A stretch of DNA of 54,200 nt from Clavulina sp. PMI_390 (taxonomy: Eukaryota; Basidiomycota; Agaricomycetes; Cantharellales; Hydnaceae), in the NCBI GenBank assembly GCA_015039315.1, contig WIDE01000042.1, positions 214,248-268,447 on the forward strand, read 5' to 3'. Numbering within the stretch: the first letter of the stretch is position 1; each line of letters opens with the position of its first letter. The position numbers and the translations under genes were made by a program. A model generated the notes under the pieces. That model saw only the letters and a program-made list of their open reading frames with translations. It had not been told where the DNA came from and did no database searches. Positions 46,301 to 54,200 of this stretch are shown here, piece after piece.

Positions 46301-46475
46301 AGAGATCAATACCGTGTCTCCTTCATTCCTGCCCGAACGGTTCCTCCAGGAAGTCTCCGCACATATGCCGTACTACAAAACCAATAATTAGAAGCGTTGA
46401 GAATCTGCATCACGGACCACAGTCGCTTTTGCACTATCAACATATTTTCCAACTGGTGAATACTGTACGGGAATG
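43328..46475. other. Gene-poor stretch between abfB copy 4 and the second NLR
   Basis: No confident gene. Minus-strand frames at 44121-44312, 45186-45398 and 45457-45750 have protein-like text, but no family is recognised and neighbouring frames are interrupted. Part of it (44280-44960) recurs at 53700-54200. Confidence 0.4.
44280..44960. repeat. Block repeated at 53700-54200
   Basis: Same orientation and order: ACAATGACTGCATC / ATAATGACTGCATC, GGGTCGAAGATA / AGGTCGAAGATA, GAACACCTTGTACATACCTG / GAACGCCTTGTAGATACCTG, CAACTAGCTCTTCCTGG-type text and GAATACGACGCACAACAGAC / CAATACGACGCAGAACAGAC. A donor-like CAG|GTATGT on the minus strand suggests a relic of a spliced gene. Both copies have stops. 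The pair brackets the second NLR. Confidence 0.65.
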
Positions 46476-46981
46476 ACCTTAAGTTCACGACCAAATGGCC
46501 ACTAGTTCACTAGTTCACGGCCATTCGTGACCTGTGACCAGTCTAGGATCAGCCCAAATTGGAGGGCGGCAGTCCATCCAGTACGAGACCTTGGGGCCCC
46601 ATCCGCAGCTCCAGGGTATCCACAAGGCTGTCAAATACGGGAAGTTGGGCGTTGTGTGCGTTTCGCTGGGTGGGGGCCAAGGGCAAATTTGAAATTTTTG
46701 CGGAATCAGCAGCAATGATCTACAAGGATTTCAAATCAAGTGGCACAGACCTTGGCCAACAAGACTTGATAAGGAATCCGTGGAGACAAGTGAGAGTTTT
46801 ATTGTCACATAGAGCCCTTTGATACTACCACAAGTTTTTATGATTTTAGTGGAATTTATTTTTGAATTTTTGGGATTTTGATTATTTTATAAGCGCCCAC
46901 TTGCGGCCAACCTCTGTGACCAGTGACCATAGGCACAAGCTCAGTTCAGAAGAGGCTGTGACCCGTGACTGAACTTAAGGT
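46476..46981. mobile_element. 506-bp MITE with ACCTTAAGTTCA inverted ends
   Basis: The perfect 12-bp inverted ends ACCTTAAGTTCA and TGAACTTAAGGT include a TTAA on each side. They can be read as longer ends, or as a TTAA target duplication of piggyBac type. GTGACC motifs recur near both ends. No transposase frame. It lies exactly where normal-CpG DNA gives way to the CpG-poor NLR segment. Confidence 0.6.
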
Positions 46982-47358
46982 TGTTCCAGTACAGTAACTT
47001 GCGTGCTGACATAGTGCCAATGAAAGAGAGCATGGGTGAGGCGGGTTGATGAGATGACAGTAAAAAGAGGATTCTCCAGCCTGATGTGGGCTCCATGCAC
47101 ACCTTACATACACCACATAAATACCGTTGTTGTTCATTGGTGGACTTGAAACAAGGCATGAGCTTGCTGACCAACCAAAATTGGTTAGGCATGCTTCTAG
47201 CTCAGCCACTTGACCTGGTACCACCACCTCATGAGTAACAAATATCTCTACACCAAGCTATAACCTTCTAGCCAACAATTTGGATAATTTGTGGAGGATG
47301 ATCTGTCTGCTACCTCAGGGCATACAGAGTCAAATGTCAAATTGATTTCTTACTAGTG
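46982..47358. other. CpG-poor region 3' of the second NLR
   Basis: No gene seen. It should contain the former 3' UTR of the NLR copy. Confidence 0.35.
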
Positions 47359-49563
47359 CTACTTGGAGCCCATGTAGTGAGGATGCTTGTCATCACCAGG
47401 GGTATAACAGTTGGCCCAATCACTTCCTAGCACCATGGTGTCAATATTGACATGAAGATTTCTCTGTATTTCTTGGCCCAGAATAGCAAGCAGCTGTGGA
47501 TGGTATTCTGGTGTCTGATGCAAGAGAGGAACCCAGATGATGAGCTCCCCATCTGGTCCTTTTAGCCATCCATCTTGTAAACAATTGCCCCACATTGAAG
47601 GGGAAATGGAAATCTGGGGAGAGGTAGGACTGTTTGGGATTCTAACACAAAAAGTGGAGGCAGCTATTTGCATGCTCCAGAGGTAAATGGTGCTTTGAGA
47701 ACCTGATGCTAGGAATGCCCCATCTTGTGTGAAAGCCAGACAGAAAACTTTCATGTTGTGGGCAGTAAGAAGATGCCCTTGAGCTGTCTGAGAGCTGACA
47801 TCCCATAGTCGGATGGTGAAATCACAAGATCCAGATGCTAGTAGAGCCCCATCTGGTGAGAAAGCTACACAAGTGATTTCATTGCTATGGCCAGTGAGAG
47901 CCTTCCCTTTAGCCAATCGGACACTTGTATCCCACAGCTTAACACTGTGGTCAGAGCATCCAGAAGCCAGCAGACTACCATCTGGGGAGAGTACCCAAGA
48001 CTTTGCTGAGTCACTGTGATGAGTGGAAGCTTTCTCTATCAAATTTTGAGAATCCACATCCCACATCATCACTGTTCCACCTTGACAGATAGATTTTAGC
48101 AGCTCTCCACCTGGTAGAAAAACCACAGAAATAACTTGTCTACTATGACCAATAAGAGGCTTCCCCATGATCAATTGAGACTTCACATCCCACAGCCTGA
48201 TGCTGTTATCATCTGAGCCAGAAGCTAGCAGAGTTCCATCAGGTGAGAAAACAATACAGTTTACTGTGCCACCATGACCAGTGAGAATTTTCCCCACAGA
48301 GAGTTGGGATATCACATCCCATATCCTTATTTCTTTATCTTCAGAACCAGAAGCTAGTAATGCCCCATCTGGTGAAAAAGCTAGGGATGTAACTGCTTTC
48401 TGGTGGCTGCCAAGTGGAGTTGCCCTAGCTGATTGGGACTTTATATCCCACAATTGGATGGTATGGTCAGTGGATCCAGATGCTAGCAGAGCCCCAGATG
48501 GTGAAAATGCAACACATTTGACTGGTCTGATGTGACCAGCAAAAAGCTCATCTGCTGCTATTTGGGAGTTTGCATCTAACAGTCTGATGGTCCTGTCTCC
48601 TGACTCTGTTGCTAGAATAGCCCCATCAGGTGAGAAGATCACAGACTTAACTATCCCAGCATGTCCAGTGAAAATCTTCCCTTTGGCCAACTGAGAGTCC
48701 ATATCCCACAAGTGGATATATCCATCCCCAGTGCCTGAGGCTAGCAGTGTTCTGTCTTGTGAAATTGCCACAGAGCTAACTGTGCCATCATGATCAATAA
48801 AAGGCTTTCCCTTGGGTGATTGAGTTTTCACATCCCACAGCTGGATAATCCTCTCCCAAGACCCTGATGCAATTATTGCCCCATCTGAAGAGAATACCAT
48901 GGCTCTTATCAGCTGTCCCCTACAGTAGGAGACTTTGGTCTTGGCTAATTGGGTTGCCACATCCCACAGCAGGATGCTTCCATCTTGAGAGGCAGAGGCA
49001 AGCAAGTTACTATGCATTGAAAATGCCAGTGAGATTAATTGGCCACCATAATGGATGAGTGGTTCCCCCTTGGCCAATTGAGACTTCACATCCCACATCC
49101 TGACAGTGGAATCAAGTGATGCAGAGGCCAGTAGAGTTCCATGTGGTGAAAAAGCAACTTTAGTGACTTCATGTCTATGGCCATATAAAGGCTTGCCCCT
49201 TGCTGTCTGTGATTGCACATCCCACACCATGACAGTGTGGTCCTTTGAGCCAGAGGCTAACAGAGATGCATTTGGTGAAAATGCTATTGTTTGCACCCTG
49301 CCATGATGGCCTGTAAGCACCCTACCTTCCACCTGTCCAGTCCTGCTGCTCCAGAACTGGATTGACCCATTATTAAGCCCTGCTGCTATTAGGCTGCCTT
49401 GAGGAGCAAAGGCCACTGCCATCACATCACTATTGACTTTCAGTTTCTGCCTGAGTGCTGGCCAAACATCCATATGCCCATATGTTATCTGGAGGTCATT
49501 TGAAAACTGTTTCTGAAGTGGAAGTAGAAGGGAGGATGCTGGGAGAAATGGGATGGCACTCAA
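47359..49563 (-). CDS. Orphaned 14-repeat WD40 frame of NLR copy 2
   Basis: 734 codons remain open directly downstream of the TAA and in the same frame. The frame has no ATG at its start (the first codon is TTG, Leu in the family); the first in-frame ATG is in YGHMDVWPAL. I count 14 WD40 repeats with the FSPDGxLLASGSxDxTIxLWD pattern, then the tail with VLGSDWANC. No other damage is seen, so either the stop is young, read-through occurs, or the WD40 part is expressed separately. Confidence 0.75.
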   Translation of the reverse strand: MSAIPFLPASSLLLPLQKQFSNDLQITYGHMDVWPALRQKLKVNSDVMAVAFAPQGSLIAAGLNNGSIQFWSSRTGQVEGRVLTGHHGRVQTIAFSPNASLLASGSKDHTVMVWDVQSQTARGKPLYGHRHEVTKVAFSPHGTLLASASLDSTVRMWDVKSQLAKGEPLIHYGGQLISLAFSMHSNLLASASQDGSILLWDVATQLAKTKVSYCRGQLIRAMVFSSDGAIIASGSWERIIQLWDVKTQSPKGKPFIDHDGTVSSVAISQDRTLLASGTGDGYIHLWDMDSQLAKGKIFTGHAGIVKSVIFSPDGAILATESGDRTIRLLDANSQIAADELFAGHIRPVKCVAFSPSGALLASGSTDHTIQLWDIKSQSARATPLGSHQKAVTSLAFSPDGALLASGSEDKEIRIWDVISQLSVGKILTGHGGTVNCIVFSPDGTLLASGSDDNSIRLWDVKSQLIMGKPLIGHSRQVISVVFLPGGELLKSICQGGTVMMWDVDSQNLIEKASTHHSDSAKSWVLSPDGSLLASGCSDHSVKLWDTSVRLAKGKALTGHSNEITCVAFSPDGALLASGSCDFTIRLWDVSSQTAQGHLLTAHNMKVFCLAFTQDGAFLASGSQSTIYLWSMQIAASTFCVRIPNSPTSPQISISPSMWGNCLQDGWLKGPDGELIIWVPLLHQTPEYHPQLLAILGQEIQRNLHVNIDTMVLGSDWANCYTPGDDKHPHYMGSK

Positions 49564-51515
49564 TTATATGTGGGGTGCACTAAGTGCAATTGGGGCAGAG
49601 AAACATGAAGTAAAATTCATGGCCTCTCTCAAATGAGCACTGAGTATGTCCTGTGAATAAAAATAAGCACCATGACATCATATTAAGATTATATAACTGA
49701 CCATCCAGGCCTTGGTATTCAGAGCATTGAGTGCATCCCAAGCTGATGCCTCAGTAAGGCTCATAACTTCCAGCCAAAATAAGAACCTTATGGATGTTAA
49801 CAGTGACTCAACAATTTTGAAAAGTGTTGTGGTTATGTTTGCTACCAACCAAGCACAATGGGTGGGCCAGAAATGGCAAGCATAACAAAGTGCTTCTCCA
49901 ATATACTGATCTATCAGATCAGGGAGGTTGAGAATCTCAGAATTGAGTTTTGTAGAAGTTTCAAGCTTGCAGATGTTGAATCTCAGCCCTTGCTCACAGT
50001 GCTCCATGAGATGGAGTGAGCCCATAACAAGGTGCATATGGGATGCAGATATATCTACTGCATATGTGGTGCAATGATCTGCATGCTGCAAAAATTCAGT
50101 AAAAGAAGTATGCAGTGGGATCAGTGGATGGCTAGGGTCATGTGTTCCAGACAGCAGTGATGCTAGTCTGCACACAAGCTTCTGCATCTTGCTAATAGAG
50201 TATTTGTATGGGGGAGGGTGGGTGATATTTGCCTCTGTGAGAGCAATCATTGCAGAGAGTGATAGTGGTTTTTGGGCTGCAACAATCATGCCTAGGACCA
50301 GCTTTAACTGATTCATTACAATAGGCCCACTTTTACCAAACTTGGCATTTAGCACTTGCTTGTACAAAGGATAGAGGCCATCTGAGCTAGCAAGCACAAG
50401 GGCCATGCGCTCCTCAGCATCAGCACCATCCCCATCATCTAACTCCCTGATGTACAGACATGCTGTAGAGGCCCACTGAAAGGATTCTTCAGATCTGAGT
50501 GCAAGCTGAGTAAGCTGCTCTTGAGACTTTGCAGAGTCAGAGCTGATGGTGATATCAGCTAACATGTGATGGATGTAGAGCTGGATGTCCTCTTCTGTGG
50601 AACAGTGTGGTATCTGATCCATCAGGAGGATTGCAGTGTGGAGGTCAGGGTGAACAGCATCCTGAACATCAAGCTCATACCGGGAGGTCACTAGAACCCT
50701 GACAGAGTAAGGGAGTTTGGAGCTGAGCTCAGCTAGACACTGCAAGATCCCTTGGCGCATGCTGATACTGCCTGACTCATCAACAGCATCAATGATTATG
50801 ACAGTATGCGGCTGGATAACAGGATTTGAGCTAGCAGAATTAAGAAGGAGCGGGAGAAGAAAGGTATTGAGTTGTTGCAAGGGGTTGGTGGACTGCTGTG
50901 TAAGTCTATCACATTTTTTGACGATGCTCACTAGTTGCTCTTCAGTTTTTCCATTCTGAGAGGCAAGCTGGCAGGCAATAGTGCTGAAAAGAGTGGAAGG
51001 ATTTAAATGTGCCTGGTTGACTGTGCTGAAGCGGTAGTATGCGCCAAGCACACCAGATGCATGGGCTGCAAGTGCCACAGACATAGCAATGGAAGACTTC
51101 CCACTCCCAGCAACACCACAAAGCCAAGCAACTCTCTTGTCCTGGTCAAGTTGATGCAGATAGGACGGAGGGTTGACAGGTAAGTGAGACCCTGTAGCCC
51201 ACTTGATGATTACATCAAGGATCTCAGTGCGAGTGCCAGGTAAACAACCATTCTCAGGATTGTTTTTCCGTAAGATTTGGTCAGCTTCTTCAGCATACTG
51301 AAGATATTGTAACTCATGGTGAATCTCTGTGAGAGGATCCAGATCAGCTAATGTATTGAAATTTGCTATTTCAGATAAAGAATGCATACTATTTTGGCCA
51401 TTTAGTTTTATTCCAGAAGCATTGTGTTGTTGCAATGATGGGTGTTGTTGTATACTAGAGTCATTCAAGGAAAAGTGTTGGATATTGCCATATCCTGATG
51501 GGTAATACTGCTTGA
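49564..51515 (-). CDS. NACHT part of NLR copy 2
   Basis: NTPase switch module within the damaged gene. It opens with FKQYYPSGYGN joined to the kinase exon, a poorly conserved linker, then HHELQYLQYAEEA, Walker A GVAGSGKS and Walker B VIIIDAVDES, both intact, and TSRYELDV. A 51-nt stretch (49701-49651, GTCAGT...ACAG) absent from the intact gene reads best as an in-phase intron; unspliced, it ends the frame at 49678. After it, DILSAHLREAMNFTSC continues to the TAA at 49566-49564. The NTPase motifs are undamaged, so the loss of the sensor is recent or tolerated. Confidence 0.75.
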
Positions 51516-51596
51516 CTGAAGAAATGTATCAGCACAGTAGCATGACACAAGCAAGCCAGATTTGTTACGCAAAACTGATACAGTGCACGGACTTAC

Positions 51597-52739
51597 ACTG
51601 ATGAAGAATATACTCCAACTGCTCCAAGACTTGATTGGCTGAGGGCCGCTTGATTGCTTCATGCACCCACATGTCCACCAGAAGCTTCCAGAAATCTCCT
51701 CTTGTTTTAGGATCGAGGGGGGTCACCATGGTAGGCTCCAAAGGGTGCATGCCCCCATTGAGAGCTGCCATTACTTGTCGATTACTTGCAATCTCTGCAA
51801 ATGGAAGCTGGCCACTCCATACATTGAGGTAAAGCATTGCGAGAGCAAACACATCACTATCCTGGGTTGGACAGAAGTGACCTCCCTGACTATCCCACAG
51901 TTCGGGAGCCAGGAATCGGATCCTTCCCCCCTCAAGGTCCATATGATTAGAGAGACCTCGAGACACATCATGCCGAATACGACTACGCCCAAAGTCACAG
52001 AGGAGAGGGCTGATACCTTCACCTACCAGGACGTTTCCCTAATAAGAGAATTAGACTTCACAGACGTCTTTTGAGTCGGAAAAGCACATACGGGATGAAG
52101 GTCACCGTGGATAATCGGGGGCGTACGTGAATGCAAATAAACAAGTCCCCTTGAACAACCAATAAGCTGTGGCCAAGCAGATAGGAGAGCACATGGTCAG
52201 ATCCAGCCTCACAATGATGGGTTATGCTTACAATCTTAACGAAATCAGGCAGTTTGATGACTTCACCCGGGCCTAGACTAGCCAGCATATCCTGTAGCGA
52301 GCTGCGTTCAACAAATGGCAAAACTGTGAGGGGATAGGAGCTGTCATCCTCGCGATAAATGCCCAAGAACGGAAGAATATTAGGGTGCTGCAACTGGCGG
52401 TGGGTGATAGCTTCACGATGTATCAACTACAAATGGAAACAATCAACCACATGGTCGAAGGCGGCGCAGAAGACAAAGTACTTGAATAACATCACGGTCA
52501 AGAGGAGCCTTCCGACCTCGAGCACCCATCACTGCCTCACGTATAACAACACTTTGCCTACCCATTCGCCCTTGGTAGACGATCACATCGCCTCCACGTC
52601 CAAGGCGGTCTTTTCGATCGAACACAACGTTCTCCAGTATAAATGCCGTCGGGAGCGCTCCAGTATGGAAAGAACAGTCTTGTAACAATCGCAGTATATG
52701 TGGATATTCATCGGAGCCAGGAGCGTGGTTTTGCAAGTG
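51597..52739 (-). CDS. Kinase domain of NLR copy 2
   Basis: Four exons equal in length to those of the intact gene. G-loop LGRGGDVIVYQG, beta-3 VVIREAV (Arg for Lys again), HGDLHP|GNVL across the 52092/52038 junction, CDFGRSRI, FLAPELW, and the C-lobe DVFALAMLYLNVWSGQLPF. All introns have GT-AG ends. The kinase part is the best preserved and has normal CpG content. Confidence 0.8.
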
Positions 52740-53109
52740 CTAGGAGGTGAGGTGAGATTGCAGATTGTTCTGGCTAGCACTAGTGCCTACCGTAAATATT
52801 TGATCAAGAAGTACAGTACAGTCGTCTGAGGAAAGCTGAGAAAGGTCATATCCAGGAGAGATCCCAAACCGCGCCAGCATAGCAGTAGCGTAGGCTGCAG
52901 CGTTATGGGGGCTTTTGCGTGCGAGTTTTCTTTTTTGAGCGACCTGAACTATCGTCCCCATTAGATCCATGCTTTCGGACACGATCGGGCGTTTGCTGAG
53001 TGTCGCGAAGGCCACCTAGCCAATTGATGCTAGACGATGTGGGGTCAACAGGGAAGGCTGGGGCTGAGTTAGGTGATGGGCGGGACCCATCGGGCAGATC
53101 GGGATACAT

Positions 53110-54200
53110 AGAGTCCTTCAAAGTTAGTCTGCGAGACAAATGCTGAAATTCGGAGCGCGCTGCACTAAGCAAGGGGGGATTGCTCAGGCTCGTAGTGCAG
53201 CGAATTCCCACGCGGTGTGGTGTGAATTATCATAAAAAGGAGTAAAATGAAAGGCCTCGCCAGTGAACACGTGTTTTCAAAGAGAACGAAATAATCGCTG
53301 CCGTCTAGTGGGACATACTGTAAGTTAGCGCTGTTTCTCACAGCCTTCGTCATAATCCGAATCCGATCCTACACCTAGTCGTCTCGCTGTATGCTACCTT
53401 TGTCAGCTAGATTCACTACCTCGTCTCTCTGCTCATCGGCAATATCCTTACTACCTCATCATAACGGATGCATTTGTAGATATGAGTTTGAAAAGCTTCC
53501 CGTCTACGCCAAGTAACAGAGAATACATACGAGCAGATCCTCCGTTTTCGCTACCCGATCAACCTCTAACTACCCGTAAGGTAGATTGTTTTGTATGTGG
53601 ATGCTCAGTTCAAGTAGCGGTGTCGATCGCTCGACACTGCGACGTGTCTCCTCCACCATACTGAACGCCAACTGACACGCTGCTCGGCTCCACCGTGAGG
53701 GTGATCCTAAGGATAATGACTGCATCTGAGGGAAGGTCGAAGATACAGGGTTATAGAGGGAGGATGAGGGAGGGGACGCTGGCGTTGGCGATGAGTTGGG
53801 CGGGTATAGGGTGAATGCGTTCGTTTCAAGAGACGAGTGTATGTCGGCGTTGGTGGAGTGAAGCGCATTCCGATGTGCAGAGAGTAGCGGCGTTGTCTTG
53901 GAATCGCAAAGGGACAAATCCACTATGGACTGGGGTAGGAAAGACACATGGCGTGAGGCAGCGGATCGAACGAGATAGAACGCCTTGTAGATACCTGGGG
54001 TCGAAGTGTGTAGTGCTTGGCGGCGGCCCAGCACATGAATAATCACGCTCTGGATCGTCGACCGGGAGTTGATAGCCTCGCCATCAGCTCATCCTGGCTC
54101 GCGTTGTCGATGAGCGCCAATCGATGCTTTTTGGATGGATGTGATGGGAGAATAGACTACGCGACCCCCAGGCGAGCAATACGACGCAGAACAGACTTGG
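53110..54200. other. Region upstream of NLR copy 2
   Basis: 53110-53690 has no recognised gene and should include the promoter. 53700-54200 is the second copy of the block at 44280-44960. Its minus-strand frame 53570-54046 (158 codons, with GIYKAFYLVRS and ACQLAFSMVEETRRSVE) is longer than in the other copy but unrecognised, and the upstream reading is interrupted by stops. Confidence 0.4.

Larger units (their letters stand above)
47359..53109 (-). pseudogene. Kinase-NACHT-WD40 copy 2, damaged
   Basis: Same architecture and exon structure as 14304-19998. Exons 52739-52482, 52426-52232, 52166-52092 and 52038-51597 have exactly the lengths of their counterparts (258, 195, 75, 442). The NACHT exon starts at 51515 and is continuous, lacking the 47-nt intron of the intact gene. 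Two lesions are visible. Exon 1 (from ATG 53109) has one extra base near 52915, which shifts the frame. A TAA at 49566-49564 replaces the Tyr codon of HIYLS before the WD40 domain. A start at ATG 53015 would avoid the first lesion and give about 1031 residues of kinase plus NACHT without sensor repeats. So it may be a pseudogene or a shortened two-domain protein. Confidence 0.85.

Noticed and set aside
1..54200. CRISPR arrays, bacterial operons or riboswitches
   Set aside because: Spliceosomal introns and eukaryotic genes show nuclear fungal DNA; the tandem repeats seen do not have CRISPR repeat-spacer geometry.

Overview
The window is fungal nuclear DNA, most likely from an agaricomycete basidiomycete, possibly a plant-associated one such as a Ceratobasidium/Rhizoctonia relative. 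The genus is inference. The evidence is short GT-AG introns (47-190 nt), single-copy eukaryotic genes (RPN8, dephospho-CoA kinase, fungal-type ureD), a large STAND/NLR family with WD40 repeats, and a tandem family of GH54 arabinofuranosidases.

Layout. 1-4750 has no gene. It is CpG-poor transposon debris: inverted minisatellite arms, a 10-bp-phased CATGA array and a solo LTR. 6061-10804 is a normal gene block: RPN8 (+), dephospho-CoA kinase (-) and ureD (+), the last two sharing a 205-bp divergent promoter. 11000-13650 is nested transposon territory: a PIF/Harbinger-like MITE beside a WD40 pseudogene, then a solo LTR with a perfect 5-bp target duplication that itself holds a 597-bp Mutator-like element with 153-bp inverted ends. 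14304-19998 (-) is an intact seven-exon gene for a predicted 1775-residue kinase-NACHT-WD40 protein.

20000-22850 is gene-poor, with arrays of CTGGCG/CGCCAG hairpins. 22850-43330 is a segmentally duplicated region with four GH54 alpha-L-arabinofuranosidase (abfB) copies in the same orientation. Copy 1 is broken by one TAG codon and copies 2-4 are intact. Three of the four units carry decayed pieces of the dephospho-CoA kinase gene as passengers. One piece keeps its intron, and one is split by a hAT-like element whose empty site survives in the parent gene. 43330-46475 is a gene-poor stretch, part of which recurs at 53700-54200. 47359-53109 (-) is a second kinase-NACHT-WD40 gene, damaged by a frameshift in its first exon and by a nonsense codon that separates an otherwise open 14-repeat WD40 domain.

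How the genes work together. RPN8 (proteasome lid), CAB5 (CoA synthesis) and ureD (urease maturation) are independent housekeeping genes. The abfB copies encode secreted enzymes that remove arabinose from plant hemicellulose and pectin, and share a conserved promoter. The kinase-NACHT-WD40 proteins resemble fungal NLRs of allorecognition and immunity: kinase-like effector, NACHT switch, WD40 sensor. The point of most interest is this architecture in two copies, each with a sharp change in CpG content at the kinase/NACHT junction.
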